DNA of 64,000 bases from Natronocella acetinitrilica (lineage in GTDB: Bacteria > Pseudomonadota > Gammaproteobacteria > Nitrococcales > Aquisalimonadaceae). Positions 1 through 8,902 of this stretch are shown here, piece by piece. A program made the translations under genes and the position numbers. Each line of letters starts with the position of its first letter. Within the stretch, counting starts at the first letter, position 1. Below the pieces are notes generated by a model. It searched no databases and was not told the DNA's origin. It saw only the letters and a list, made by a program, of their open reading frames with translations. The stretch is taken from contig NZ_JALJXV010000010.1 of the NCBI RefSeq assembly GCF_024170285.1, positions 62,001 through 126,000 of the forward strand, given 5' to 3'.

Positions 1-1
1 T

Positions 2-268
2 TTCGGCCGCACACTGCTTGACGATCCCGAGGCGCGCAGTCGACTGGATGACCGGATGACTCTGCTGCTGCGGGAGTTGATCCTGCCGTTCCGGGATTCC
101 ATCGGTGAATTCATTGCCGACGTGGTGCGGGACTGGGATAGCGAGGGCCTGTCCCGGCGGCTGGAACTCACCGTGGGTCGCGATCTGCAGTTCATCCGCA
201 TCAACGGCACGCTGGTGGGCGCGCTGGTGGGCATGGCGATCTTCGTCGTCAGCGGCTGGGTTTTCTGA
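2..268 (+). CDS. DUF445 family protein, C-terminal end (5' truncated by window edge)
   Basis: An open frame enters from base 2 and ends at the TGA at 266-268, giving about 88 residues of the C-terminus of a longer protein. The ending (ELTVGRDLQFIRINGTLVG followed by a hydrophobic ALVGMAIFVVSGWVF segment) is the characteristic tail of DUF445 membrane proteins: a soluble helical body, the conserved D-L-Q-x-I-R-x-N-G-T-L-V-G motif and a terminal transmembrane helix. The internal ATG at 56 is not likely to be the true start because the same frame continues upstream without a stop. Function of the family is not established. Confidence 0.75.
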   Translation, partial: FGRTLLDDPEARSRLDDRMTLLLRELILPFRDSIGEFIADVVRDWDSEGLSRRLELTVGRDLQFIRINGTLVGALVGMAIFVVSGWVF

Positions 269-281
269 TTCCGAGTTTGCG

Positions 282-347
282 TATAATCGGCGCGTTCTGG
301 CAGGGATGCCGGCAGACTCGTTGTTTAAGGAAGCAGCGCTTCCTTAA
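282..347 (+). promoter_or_regulatory. Candidate -10 element followed by a perfect hairpin upstream of the sodium channel gene
   Basis: A consensus TATAAT lies at 282-287; its -35 partner is weak. Then TTAAGGAAGC (325-334), a 3-nt loop AGC, and its exact complement GCTTCCTTAA (338-347) form a 10-bp perfect stem. No long T run follows the hairpin, so it is either a weak terminator of the DUF445 gene or a leader structure of the channel gene that begins at 374. Confidence 0.45.
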
Positions 348-373
348 CGCTTCCCCAATAGAGCGGTGTATCC

Positions 374-1237
374 ATGTCAGCTGACGCTTCCTCCACTCAC
401 TCCGGTTTACGCGCCCGCCTGGGCGAGTGGATAGAAAGCCCGCGCATCCAGAACGCCATCATCGTTCTTATCTGCATCAACGCCGTGACCCTGGGGCTTG
501 AGACCTCGGCCACGGTAGAGCGGCATATCGGCTGGGGCCTGCTGTGGATCGAGCGGGCGATACTCACGGTGTTCGTGCTGGAAATCGCCATCAAGCTGTT
601 CGCCTTCGGCCCCCGGTTCTTCCGTGAGCCGTGGAATGTATTCGACTTTATTATCGTCGGTGTGTCGTTGGTGCCGGACAGCGGACCGTTTTCCATCCTG
701 CGGGCGCTGCGCATCCTGCGTGTTCTGAGGTTGCTGACCAAGATCGGCCGGCTGCGGGACATCATCGAATCCCTGCTTCGGGTCATTCCCAGCATCGGCT
801 GGATCGCCGCCCTGCTTGCGCTGGTATTTTACGTGTTCGCCGTCATGGGCACGAAGCTCTTCGGTGCCAGTTTCCCCGAGGATTTCGGCCATCTCGGGCG
901 CACGCTGTATTCGCTGTTCCAGGTGATGACGCTGGAGAGCTGGTCTCAGGAAATCGCGCGCCCCGTAATGGTGGAGTACCCCTACGCGTGGATCTATTTC
1001 GTGGTGTTTATCCTCATCACCGCGTTCACCGTGCTCAACCTGTTTATCGGGATCATCGTCAACACCATGCAGGAGCGGCATTACGAGATGGAAGACGCCA
1101 AGCGCTCCGAGGTGGAAGCCCGGGCCCATGCCGAGCGCGAGGAAATGCTGGAGCTGATACGCGATCTCCACGCCAAGGTGGATCGCATGGAGAAGGACAC
1201 GCAGTCCGGCGACGGATCACCGTCACGGACGGATTAG
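374..1237 (+). CDS. Single-domain voltage-gated sodium channel (NavBac type)
   Basis: The 287-aa product is one six-helix voltage-gated channel unit that would assemble as a tetramer in the inner membrane. The S4 voltage sensor is visible as regularly spaced arginines (RALRILRVLRLL, about residues 115-126). The pore loop carries the selectivity filter TLESWS (about residues 190-195), identical to that of NaChBac/NavAb sodium channels. S6 (about 210-235) runs into a charged C-terminal helix (residues 240-275) that looks like the coiled coil of bacterial Nav channels. This gives sodium entry on depolarisation, consistent with sodium-coupled motility or pH homeostasis and with the Mrp operon at the right of the window. 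The ATG at 374 follows a hairpin at 325-347. Confidence 0.92.
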   Translation: MSADASSTHSGLRARLGEWIESPRIQNAIIVLICINAVTLGLETSATVERHIGWGLLWIERAILTVFVLEIAIKLFAFGPRFFREPWNVFDFIIVGVSLVPDSGPFSILRALRILRVLRLLTKIGRLRDIIESLLRVIPSIGWIAALLALVFYVFAVMGTKLFGASFPEDFGHLGRTLYSLFQVMTLESWSQEIARPVMVEYPYAWIYFVVFILITAFTVLNLFIGIIVNTMQERHYEMEDAKRSEVEARAHAEREEMLELIRDLHAKVDRMEKDTQSGDGSPSRTD

Positions 1238-1266
1238 CGGAGTTGCCGGAGGTCAGGCGCGGTGAT

Positions 1267-1473
1267 GGTGCGTTACGCGCTGCGCGCTAACAGCACCCTA
1301 CGGATTGATCGGGGAACGTCGGTCCGGTACGCCGCTCATGGACACGCCGTGAACCCATGCCTGGGGGAAGCTTAACCATCGTTGACATGGTGCGTTACGG
1401 CCTTTGGCCTAACGCACCCTACGGGTGCCGATGCCTGCTGTAGGGTGTGTTAGCGCGCAGCGCGTAACGCACC
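1267..1473. repeat. Cluster of three copies of a dispersed palindromic repeat
   Basis: Copies lie at 1267-1303 and 1389-1424, with a reverse-oriented copy at 1441-1473. The unit begins GGTGCGTTAC, has a variable palindromic centre (GCGCTGCGCG or GGCCTTTGGCC) and ends TAACGCACCCTACGG. Between the copies is a second shared segment, GTACGCCGCTCATGGACACG, also found near 9361. The unit recurs at 9300-9336, 9499-9533, 9551-9584, 12452-12487, 12574-12607 and 12626-12658. It is non-coding, intergenic and REP-like, possibly serving as a bidirectional hairpin at gene ends. Confidence 0.85.
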
Positions 1474-1499
1474 GTCAACGATTTTCCTTATCCAAATTC

Positions 1500-3167
1500 C
1501 TAGCGATCCAGCATCACCTGTTCGTCGCCGGCCATGGCGATGCCGCGGCGGATCAGCAGGGTTCCGCTCTGGCGGTGCAGCTCCGTGACCGCCTGGCGGT
1601 AGCGCACCCGTGCTTCTTCTACTTCCAGCTGCCCCTCCAGCAGATCCCGCTGGGCCAGGGCGACGGCCAGGGCCGTGGCGGTTCCGGCGCGGAAGCGGGC
1701 CTGTTCGGCGCGCAGCACTTCCTCCTGCAACTCCCGGGTCACGGCAGTGGCAGCCAGCTGCTCGCGGCTGCGTTGGGTTTCGATCCAGGCGCGGCGCACG
1801 TCCAGCTCTGCCAGCTGTTTCAGATTGGCGATGGCATCTACCGCCTGATAGCGCTCAAGCTCGGCCCGTTGCTGCTCCGCCCGCGCCTGCCGCCGGCCCA
1901 AGGGCACCTCCAGCCGCAAACCTGCGCTGTAGTCATAGCCGGGGCCGTCGATGTCCCGCCAGGCACGGCCGAAGGCGTCGGCATAGCCGCTCTGGCCAAG
2001 CGTCACGAACAGGTCCAGTCGCGGCAGCAGGCCATTGCGGGTCCGCACCACTTCAAGGTCGCCCTGCAGATAGCGCAGCCGTGCCTCGTTCAGCTCCGGG
2101 CGCATGCCCCGGGCAAGCGCGGTGTAATTGCGCACACCGTCGAGCGCGGGGAGGGTATCCATGTCGAGTTCGGTGTCGCTGGTGAGATCCAGGGTCTGGT
2201 CCCAGTTAGCCCCCGGGGGGCTGGTGAGTTGCAGCAACTCGAGGATGCGCTGATCCCGTTGGCCCCGGGCATTGATCAGCCCCTGACGCCGGAGGGCCAC
2301 CTCGGCCCGGGCAAAGGCTTCCTCGGTTTCAGCGATCTGGCCGGCGGAAATCCGCCTGCGGGTTTCCTCGAGTTGCTGCTCGGCCACCGTCAGCGCTTCC
2401 TGGAAGATCTTCACTCGCCGCTGTTCAAGGCTCGTCTCCCAGTAGGCGGTTTCCACGTCCGCCACCAGGCTTTCGGTAAAACCGCGCAACTCGTAAACGG
2501 AGGCCAGCGTGTCCAACTCGGCCTGGCGCAGACGGGCAAGATTGGAGTCGATACGGCCACCCTGGAGCAGTGCCTGGGTCAGGGTAATGCCTGCGCGGGC
2601 GTCAAATTGCTCGTTGTTGAAGCCGGCGCCGCGATCCGTGTCCTGCCTGCGGCTGCGCACCGATACTTCAAGGTCGGTGCCGGTGGGCAGTACCTGGCGG
2701 ACACCCAGTTCGCCCTGCTCGGAGCGGCTGCGCAGTTCGAAGGGGTCCTGTTCGGTTTCTTCCGGCTGCCGCACAACCCGCTCGCGGAACAGCCCCACCT
2801 CGGCGAACAGCACCGGATCGAAGGTGGCCCGCTCGATGGCCTCGAAGGTACCAGTCACTGCCGGTTGGAGTTGTTGAATCGCCAGGGAGCGATTGTTGGT
2901 GAGGGCGGTAAAGACGGCTGCTTCCAGGCTGAGCTCCGCGGCTTCGTCCGCGGAAGGGGTCAGCGGCTCCCAGTTATCGGGCAGCTGCAACCGCAGGGGC
3001 GCATCGACGTCGGCGCCGGCACCGGGAGGAAGCACCTGCCCGGTGGTCAGGGGTGGCACCGCCGGTTCCACGGGCTGCAGGTCCACATGACGGCGGGCGC
3101 TGTCGCCGGGTTCGCTGCCCCAGGCCAGGGGGGCGGCGATACACAGCAACAACAGGGCCTTTCTCAT
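1500..3167 (-). CDS. TolC-family outer-membrane efflux protein
   Basis: A 555-aa protein with an N-terminal signal peptide (MRKALLLLCIAAPLAWGS). Its two long alpha-helical repeats are rich in Ala, Glu, Arg and Leu, as in the TolC/OEP fold: the N-terminal repeat covers about residues 80-290 and the second about 330-540. It is the outer-membrane exit duct for the pump encoded just upstream. Its ATG overlaps the stop of the RND gene (ATGA at 3164-3167), so the two are translationally coupled. Ending with the outer-membrane component is a common order for such operons. The substrate cannot be read from the sequence. Confidence 0.88.
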   Translation of the reverse strand: MRKALLLLCIAAPLAWGSEPGDSARRHVDLQPVEPAVPPLTTGQVLPPGAGADVDAPLRLQLPDNWEPLTPSADEAAELSLEAAVFTALTNNRSLAIQQLQPAVTGTFEAIERATFDPVLFAEVGLFRERVVRQPEETEQDPFELRSRSEQGELGVRQVLPTGTDLEVSVRSRRQDTDRGAGFNNEQFDARAGITLTQALLQGGRIDSNLARLRQAELDTLASVYELRGFTESLVADVETAYWETSLEQRRVKIFQEALTVAEQQLEETRRRISAGQIAETEEAFARAEVALRRQGLINARGQRDQRILELLQLTSPPGANWDQTLDLTSDTELDMDTLPALDGVRNYTALARGMRPELNEARLRYLQGDLEVVRTRNGLLPRLDLFVTLGQSGYADAFGRAWRDIDGPGYDYSAGLRLEVPLGRRQARAEQQRAELERYQAVDAIANLKQLAELDVRRAWIETQRSREQLAATAVTRELQEEVLRAEQARFRAGTATALAVALAQRDLLEGQLEVEEARVRYRQAVTELHRQSGTLLIRRGIAMAGDEQVMLDR

Positions 3168-6100
3168 GCAGTGGTTTCCTTGCGATCACGGTGGAACAGA
3201 GTGTAGAGCACGGGAATCACGAACAGTGTAATCAAGGAAGCGCTGAGTAGCCCACCAACCACAGCCCGGGCCATGGGTGCCTGGGCTTCTCCACCTTCGC
3301 CCATGCCCAGCGCCAGCGGCGTCAGCGCAAGGATGGTGGTCAGGCTGGTCATGAGGATGGGGCGAAGCCGGCGACGCCCGGCCTCCACCACGGCTTCCAC
3401 CACCTTCCGGCCGTCGCTGCGGTGGAGACGCGCGCTCTGGTCCACCAGCAGTATCGCGTTGTTCACCACGATACCCACCAGCATGATGCAGCCGATGATG
3501 GACTGGGTGTTCAGTGTGGTGCCGGTGGCCATGAGCATGAGCACCACGCCGATCGCCGCGAGCGGCACCGAGCCCATGACGATGATCGGATCCCGCAGGG
3601 ATTCATACAGGCTGGCGAGCACCATGTAGACGAGGGCGACCGCCAGTAGCAGGTTGAGCCCCAACTCCGAGAATGCAGCTTCCTGTTCCTCGTAGTCCCC
3701 CGCGAAGTTGATGTCCACATTGCGTGGCAGCAGGATGTCATCGAGGCTTGCTCGGGCGTCCGCGACCACCGAGCCCAGATCCCGACCTGAAATGTTCGCC
3801 GACACGGTGTTCATCCGCTGCTGCTCCTTGCGGAAGATCTGGATGGGCCCTTCTTCCTCCTCGAAGGTCACCAGGTTGCGCAACACCACGGGCTCACCGT
3901 TGGTGCCGTGCAGGGCAAGATCGAGAATGTCGTCGAGCTCCAGCAGCTCGGCATCCTCAAGCTGCACCCAGATGCGGTGTTCGGTGCCGGCGTCCCGGTA
4001 CTGTCCCGCGTTCCGGCCTCCCAGCGCGGTTTCCACGGTGCGGGCGATCTGCTCCACGTTGAGGCCCAGATCGGCGGCCCGGTCACGGTCTATCCGCAAC
4101 AGCTGCTGGGGTACCCCGTCTTCACGGGCGAGGCGTACGTCGGTAATGCCGTCGATCACCTCCAGCCGCTCTCCTACCTCTGCCGCGATGCGGTCGAGCA
4201 CGTTCAGGTCGAAGCCGCGCACCTCCAAGCTGAGCCGGTCGGCGTCGTCGCCACCGCCGAGACCGCGCATGACCATGCCCTGACTGGCGCGTACACGCAC
4301 CGTGGCACCGGGGATGTCGGTCAGTGCCTGCCGCAGCGCCGTGGCGACTTCTTCGCTGCTGCGGCTGCGCTCAGACTGGGGGACGAGCCCCATGCGGATG
4401 TCCGAGCGCGCCGGGCTTGAGGCTCGGAACGTGGAGGCACCCACGCTGACCACGCTGCTTTCCAGTTCGGGCACCAGTTCGTTCACCACCGCCTCGACCC
4501 GGCGGGTCTGACGATCGAGGACGTTCAGGCTGGTACCGGGTTCCATGTCGATGGTGACCCGGACTTCCCCTTCGTCCGTGGGCGGCATGAACTCGGTTCC
4601 AAGGCGAGGAACCAGGCCGATGGCGGCAATGAACAGCAGCAAGGCCACCCCGAGAGTGAGGCTGCGGTTACCGAGCGCGGCATGGAGACCGCGCAGGTAG
4701 GTGCGCTCCATGGCGTTGACGATGGCGCCGCAGCCGTCGGCCAGGGCCTGCACAGGCCGCGTCAGGCGGCGCTCACCCTCCCGGCGCTGGGCCAGTGCCA
4801 TCAGCATGGGCACCAGGCTCAGCGCCAGCAGCAGCGAGCAGAGGAGGGCAAAGGCCACCACGAAAGCGAGCTGTCGAAACAGGACCCCTGCCAGTTCCTG
4901 GGCAAAGAACATGGGCAGGAAAATCGCCAGCGTGGTCAGGGTGCTGGCGATGATTGCCGGGCCGACTTCCACGGTACCGCGAATCGCCGAGTCGTCATGC
5001 CCTTCGCGGAAATCCTGCCGTCGTCGAGAGATGTTCTCGATCACGACGATCGCGTTGTCCACCATCAGCCCGACCCCGAGGGCGAGCCCGCCCAGGGTCA
5101 TGAGATTCAGGGTGAAGCCGCCGAAGTAGATGAGCGCGAAGGTGGCGATAACCGAGACGGGAATCGCCGTTGCCGCCACCAGCGTGGTGCGGATGTTGCG
5201 CAGGAAGAACAACAGCACCAGCAGTGCCAGGCTGCCGCCGTAAAGCAGGGAGCGGCTGACGTTGTTGATGGATCGTTCGATGTACCGTGCGTTGTCGATG
5301 GCCACCTGCAGGTTCAGCTGCGGGTAATCCTGTCGAAGCCGGTTCAACTCGGCATGAACAGCCTCCGCCACCTGCACGGTGTTCGCGTCGGACTGCTTGC
5401 GCACCGCCAGTCGTACGCCGGGTTCATCGTCGATGCGGATTATTCGGGTAACCCGCTGGAAGGTGTCGCGCACGCCGGCAATCTGGTGCAGGGCGATGGG
5501 TTGGCCGTCGCGCCAGGACACCACGGTGTTCTCGATGGTCTCCAGCGAGTCGAACTCGCCCGGCGTGCGAATGCGCACGTCGTAGCGGCCCTGGCGGATC
5601 TCGCCGGCGGGCAGGGTGACGTTGGCCTGCATCAGGGCCTGACGAACACTGTCGAGTTCCAGCCCCAGGGCGCGCAGACGATCCGGGTCGACTTCGACAC
5701 GGATCTCCCGCTCCAGCCCACCCCAGACATCCAGGGCGGCGACGCCACGCACCCGCTCCAGTCGGGGCCTGATGCGGTCGTCGATGAGCTGACGCATCTC
5801 GATGGGATCGAGTTCGCCGGCAACGCCCAGCAGCAGAATGGGCGTTGCGGCGGTGTCGAATTTGCGCACACGAGGCCGATCGGCCTCATCCGGCAGGCTC
5901 GCTATGATGCGATCCAGCCGGTCGCGTACCTCGTTGGTGGCCTCGTCCAGGTTGGTACCCCAGGAAAACGAGATGCGCACGCTGCTGCTGCCTTCCGATG
6001 AGGTGGAGGTGATCTCCTCCACGCCGGGCACCGCTGCCACAGCCTCTTCCACCGGCCGGGTGATCAGTTGTTCGATTTCCTCCGGCGCGGCGTTTCCGTA

Positions 6101-6250
6101 TTCGGTGGTGACCGTGAGGGTGGGGTAGGTGATGTCCGGCAGCAGATCGATGGGCAGGCGGGCCAGGGACATGAGGCCGATGGTGACCACGATCAGGGTC
6201 ACCATCACGGTCAGCACAGGCCGACGGACCGTAATCGCCGGGATGTTCAA
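3164..6250 (-). CDS. RND efflux permease (AcrB/MMPL superfamily)
   Basis: A 1028-aa inner-membrane proton-driven efflux pump. The internal duplication typical of RND pumps is clear: TM1 at about residues 10-28, a large periplasmic loop, TM2-6 at about 335-480, TM7 at about 530-550, a second periplasmic loop, and TM8-12 at about 860-1015. The TM4-type motif LGLALGVGLMVDNAIVVIEN carries the acidic residue expected for proton relay. Family-wide motifs such as PTDEGEVRVTIDMEPGTS resemble the broad HAE/HME pump group rather than a specific drug pump. The start is a TTG at 6250 that overlaps the adaptor stop (TTGA), an unusual start codon fixed by this coupling and by the conserved N-terminus MNIPAITVRRPVLTVM. 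Confidence 0.92.
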   Translation of the reverse strand: MNIPAITVRRPVLTVMVTLIVVTIGLMSLARLPIDLLPDITYPTLTVTTEYGNAAPEEIEQLITRPVEEAVAAVPGVEEITSTSSEGSSSVRISFSWGTNLDEATNEVRDRLDRIIASLPDEADRPRVRKFDTAATPILLLGVAGELDPIEMRQLIDDRIRPRLERVRGVAALDVWGGLEREIRVEVDPDRLRALGLELDSVRQALMQANVTLPAGEIRQGRYDVRIRTPGEFDSLETIENTVVSWRDGQPIALHQIAGVRDTFQRVTRIIRIDDEPGVRLAVRKQSDANTVQVAEAVHAELNRLRQDYPQLNLQVAIDNARYIERSINNVSRSLLYGGSLALLVLLFFLRNIRTTLVAATAIPVSVIATFALIYFGGFTLNLMTLGGLALGVGLMVDNAIVVIENISRRRQDFREGHDDSAIRGTVEVGPAIIASTLTTLAIFLPMFFAQELAGVLFRQLAFVVAFALLCSLLLALSLVPMLMALAQRREGERRLTRPVQALADGCGAIVNAMERTYLRGLHAALGNRSLTLGVALLLFIAAIGLVPRLGTEFMPPTDEGEVRVTIDMEPGTSLNVLDRQTRRVEAVVNELVPELESSVVSVGASTFRASSPARSDIRMGLVPQSERSRSSEEVATALRQALTDIPGATVRVRASQGMVMRGLGGGDDADRLSLEVRGFDLNVLDRIAAEVGERLEVIDGITDVRLAREDGVPQQLLRIDRDRAADLGLNVEQIARTVETALGGRNAGQYRDAGTEHRIWVQLEDAELLELDDILDLALHGTNGEPVVLRNLVTFEEEEGPIQIFRKEQQRMNTVSANISGRDLGSVVADARASLDDILLPRNVDINFAGDYEEQEAAFSELGLNLLLAVALVYMVLASLYESLRDPIIVMGSVPLAAIGVVLMLMATGTTLNTQSIIGCIMLVGIVVNNAILLVDQSARLHRSDGRKVVEAVVEAGRRRLRPILMTSLTTILALTPLALGMGEGGEAQAPMARAVVGGLLSASLITLFVIPVLYTLFHRDRKETTA

Positions 6251-7434
6251 CGGCCGCTCTCCTCGCTGGCATCCTCTTCACTGATGCGAACGCGGGTGCC
6301 GTCGGTGAGCAGATGCTGCCCCAGGGTGACAATGGTGAGCCCGGTGTCCAGACCGTCAACCTGGGCCCATTCACCGTCGATGGCACCGAGTGTTATACGC
6401 GTGAACCGCGCAACGTGGCCCCCTTCGCCGTTTTCTTCCACAACGAACACGCCACGCTGATTATCGCGTTCGGCAAGCGCATCCAGCGGTACGGTGGGAA
6501 CCTGTTCCCGCTCACCGATGCGGATTTCGGCCCGCACGAACATGCCGGGCCGGAGTTTGTATTCCTCGTTGGGGACAGAAATCTCGACTCGGGCCTGTCG
6601 CGAGGCTTCCTGGAAGACTGGTGCAACCCGGGCGATTTCGCCACGGAAGCTCTCGTCGGGCCACGCATCAGTGCGCAGGGTCACCGTCTGCCCCATGCGC
6701 AGCCGGCCGTAGTCCCGCTCCGGCACCTGTACAATGGCCCGCAGCGGGTTGATATCCACCAGCGTCAGCACCGGCGTATTGGCCTGCACCACGCTGCCGG
6801 TGTCGTAGTGCCGCTCGGCGACGAGGCGGTCCGCCGTGGTGGTGCCGCCTTCAGCGCGCAGGCTGGTGTAGGCAAGCCGTACCTCCGCGGCCCGCACCGC
6901 CGCATCCCGTTGATTCACCTGGGAGCGGGCCAGCTGCAGGCGTGCCTCTACCGCCGCCACCTCGGTTTCGGCGGCGTCCAGGTCTGCCTGGGAGGCCACG
7001 CGTTGCTCGCGAAGGTTGCGGGTGCGGTCCAGGTTACGGCGGGCAGCCTGTAGCGACGCCTCTGCCTCGGCCACGTTGGCCCGGGCCACTGCCGCCTCGG
7101 CCTGGCTCTGGGTGAGCTCCAGGCGAACCTCTTCATCATCCAGTTCAGCCAACAACTGGCCGGGGGTGATCACATCACCGATGTCCGCGTGCAGTTCATC
7201 GAGGCGGCCGCCGATGCGTGGCGCTACATCGACGCGGCTGGCTGCGATCAGTGAACCGCTGTAGCGCAGGCGCTCGACGATGTCGCGGCGTTCAACGGAC
7301 TCTGCGGCAACCGGGATTGCGCGGGCTTCACCGCCACCGCGAGTCGGCCCGCTGGGCGCGTCGTTCCAAAGCCAGATCGCCGCGGTGCCCACCGCCAGCA
7401 GGCCGAAAACGGCCCACGCAAATAGTCTGCCCAT
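6247..7434 (-). CDS. Periplasmic adaptor subunit of RND efflux pump (HlyD/MFP family)
   Basis: A 395-aa membrane-fusion protein with an N-terminal membrane anchor (MGRLFAWAVFGLLAVGTAA). It follows the usual order: a first lipoyl half (around residues 50-85), a long alpha-helical hairpin (about 95-175), a second lipoyl half, a beta-barrel domain with the conserved V-P-x-R-D-Y-x-R-L segment, and a membrane-proximal domain. It links the RND permease to the TolC-like channel across the periplasm. It is the first gene of the adaptor-permease-OMF operon and overlaps the permease gene by 4 nt. Confidence 0.9.
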   Translation of the reverse strand: MGRLFAWAVFGLLAVGTAAIWLWNDAPSGPTRGGGEARAIPVAAESVERRDIVERLRYSGSLIAASRVDVAPRIGGRLDELHADIGDVITPGQLLAELDDEEVRLELTQSQAEAAVARANVAEAEASLQAARRNLDRTRNLREQRVASQADLDAAETEVAAVEARLQLARSQVNQRDAAVRAAEVRLAYTSLRAEGGTTTADRLVAERHYDTGSVVQANTPVLTLVDINPLRAIVQVPERDYGRLRMGQTVTLRTDAWPDESFRGEIARVAPVFQEASRQARVEISVPNEEYKLRPGMFVRAEIRIGEREQVPTVPLDALAERDNQRGVFVVEENGEGGHVARFTRITLGAIDGEWAQVDGLDTGLTIVTLGQHLLTDGTRVRISEEDASEESGR

Positions 7435-7546
7435 CCGGGGGTTGTCCTGTTCTGGTGTTGCGCATGACCAGCCGACCGGCTGTCCGATCGGTCAGCGTTC
7501 TTGCACCTGTTGACCGCAACAGGGGGAGGGGGTTCGCCAAGTGTCT

Positions 7547-8014
7547 TCAGCGATTATTGAATTTGTTGGCCAGGGCTTCCAGCTTGCGTTGCCGTAGTTC
7601 GTCGGCGCTGGGCCGCTTGGGTTTGACGGCGCGTTTCGGGCGCGGCTTGCGCGCGGCCTGCAGGCGCTTCTGTTCGGCCCGGCGTTCCTCGGCGTAACGG
7701 CGGGCCTCGTCGGTGACAGCCCCGGCATCGGAGCCATCCAGGCTGACCCGGTTGCGTCCAGCAATAGTGGCTTCAAGATAGGCGGGCGATCGGGTGTAGA
7801 GCGCCAGCGCCTGACGCACCAACCACCCGGGGACCTCTTCGACGCTATTATCGTTGTCCAGATCCTGTCTCAGCGGCTTCTGTATGCCGATTGCCAGTGG
7901 TCGCATCGCCTCGCGATCGCGGGTAAAACACTGCGGGTAGCGTTCGATGAGTTCGTCCAGGAACGTGCGCGCACGCTTGGCCCGTTCCTGCTTCTGATTT
8001 GCCGTATCTGCCAT
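7547..8014 (-). CDS. ProQ/FinO-domain RNA-binding protein
   Basis: A 155-aa protein whose N-terminal about 110 residues match the ProQ/FinO fold: a helical start ending ERYPQCF, the conserved RPLAIGIQKPL segment, then the VRQALALYTRSPAYLEA helix. The C-terminal tail is very basic (Arg/Lys/Pro-rich, residues 112-150), as in RNA chaperones of this family. The family binds structured sRNAs and mRNA 3' ends. The start ATG overlaps no neighbour. The gene is separate from the efflux operon (112-nt gap) and is transcribed away from the protease gene. Whether it is the proQ orthologue or one of the shorter ProQ-like paralogues cannot be decided from the sequence alone. Confidence 0.85.
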   Translation of the reverse strand: MADTANQKQERAKRARTFLDELIERYPQCFTRDREAMRPLAIGIQKPLRQDLDNDNSVEEVPGWLVRQALALYTRSPAYLEATIAGRNRVSLDGSDAGAVTDEARRYAEERRAEQKRLQAARKPRPKRAVKPKRPSADELRQRKLEALANKFNNR

Positions 8015-8145
8015 GGGCCCCTACCACGTTGTCGTTCACGCCCCCGTGCCTCGCCGAGAGTCAACCGGTATGCTACCGAATGCTTTTCCCCGGTGCGACC
8101 TGTCGGCGGTCGGAATCCATCATCGAGAGCGTTGTCTACCCGGTC

Positions 8146-8832
8146 ATGCACATATTCATCATCTTCGGCCTGCTGTTGTTGCTGCTCGCCTATGGCCCGT
8201 CTGTTTGGGTGCGTCGGGTCATGGCCCGCCATCATCAGCCCGTGGACCGTTACCCGGGAACAGGCGCGGAACTTGCGCGGGATTTGCTCCAGCGGCTGGA
8301 ACTACCGCATGTAAAGGTCGAGGAAACCACTTCTGGCGGCGACCACTATGATCCCCGGGATCGCGCGGTCCGTCTGGGCCCTGAGAACTACAAGGGCCGC
8401 TCCCTCACGGCCATCTCGGTGGCGGCTCATGAGGTAGGGCACGCAATCCAGCATGCGGATGGCTACCAGCCGCTGCGCTGGCGCACGCAGTTGGTCATGG
8501 CTACACGCGCCGCGCAGCGTATCGGCGCGGCCTTGCTACTGGCGGCGCCCCTGATCATGGTGATTACCCGCATGCCCGGCGCAGGCCTGCTGCTATTTGT
8601 AGGCGGTGTGCTCACCATGGGGACTGCCGTCCTGGTGCACCTGGTGACGTTGCCGACGGAAGTGGACGCGAGTTTCCGGCGCGCATTGCCGTTGCTGGAG
8701 GCTGGTTACCTGAAGCCGGAGGACCGCCCTGGCGCGCGGCGGATACTCACCGCCGCTGCATTCACCTACGTGGCTGCTGCGTTGGGCAGTCTGATCAATG
8801 TCTGGGCGTGGCTGCGGTTGATCCGGCCATGA
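8146..8832 (+). CDS. Membrane zinc metallopeptidase (YugP/Zn_peptidase_2 type)
   Basis: A 228-aa protein starting with a transmembrane helix (MHIFIIFGLLLLLLAYG). The zincin motif HEVGHAIQH lies near residues 94-102, and one or two further membrane segments (about 125-180) are visible. This is the architecture of the YugP-like neutral zinc peptidases (PF04298). The upstream in-frame extension to 7999 is rejected because it lacks family-like residues. The family usually has a third metal ligand in the acidic segment after the second helix; LPTEVDASFRRAL fits. Physiological substrate unknown. Confidence 0.85.
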   Translation: MHIFIIFGLLLLLLAYGPSVWVRRVMARHHQPVDRYPGTGAELARDLLQRLELPHVKVEETTSGGDHYDPRDRAVRLGPENYKGRSLTAISVAAHEVGHAIQHADGYQPLRWRTQLVMATRAAQRIGAALLLAAPLIMVITRMPGAGLLLFVGGVLTMGTAVLVHLVTLPTEVDASFRRALPLLEAGYLKPEDRPGARRILTAAAFTYVAAALGSLINVWAWLRLIRP

Positions 8833-8863
8833 TGCGGACATGGCTGCGGTGCGGGGCAGCCCG

Positions 8864-8869
8864 TATAAT
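8864..8869 (+). promoter_or_regulatory. Candidate -10 box upstream of the 124-aa membrane protein
   Basis: A perfect TATAAT in a context (GTATAATCCGGCGCG) nearly identical to that before the sodium channel gene (GTATAATCGGCGCG at 281-294). This suggests a shared promoter form in this genome. The -35 region is weak by E. coli standards. Confidence 0.35.
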
Positions 8870-8902
8870 CCGGCGCGCAAGCACGAAGGAGGCGATCAGG
8901 GC

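Noticed and set aside
1425-3206. A 593-codon plus-strand open frame over the TolC gene
   Set aside because: It is antisense to a clear TolC-family protein with signal peptide and operon coupling; its translation is low-complexity Gly/Ala/Gln/His without a recognisable domain, as happens in GC-rich DNA.
4682-6001. Long plus-strand open frame over the RND gene
   Set aside because: Antisense shadow of a well-conserved RND permease; no ribosome site or domain.
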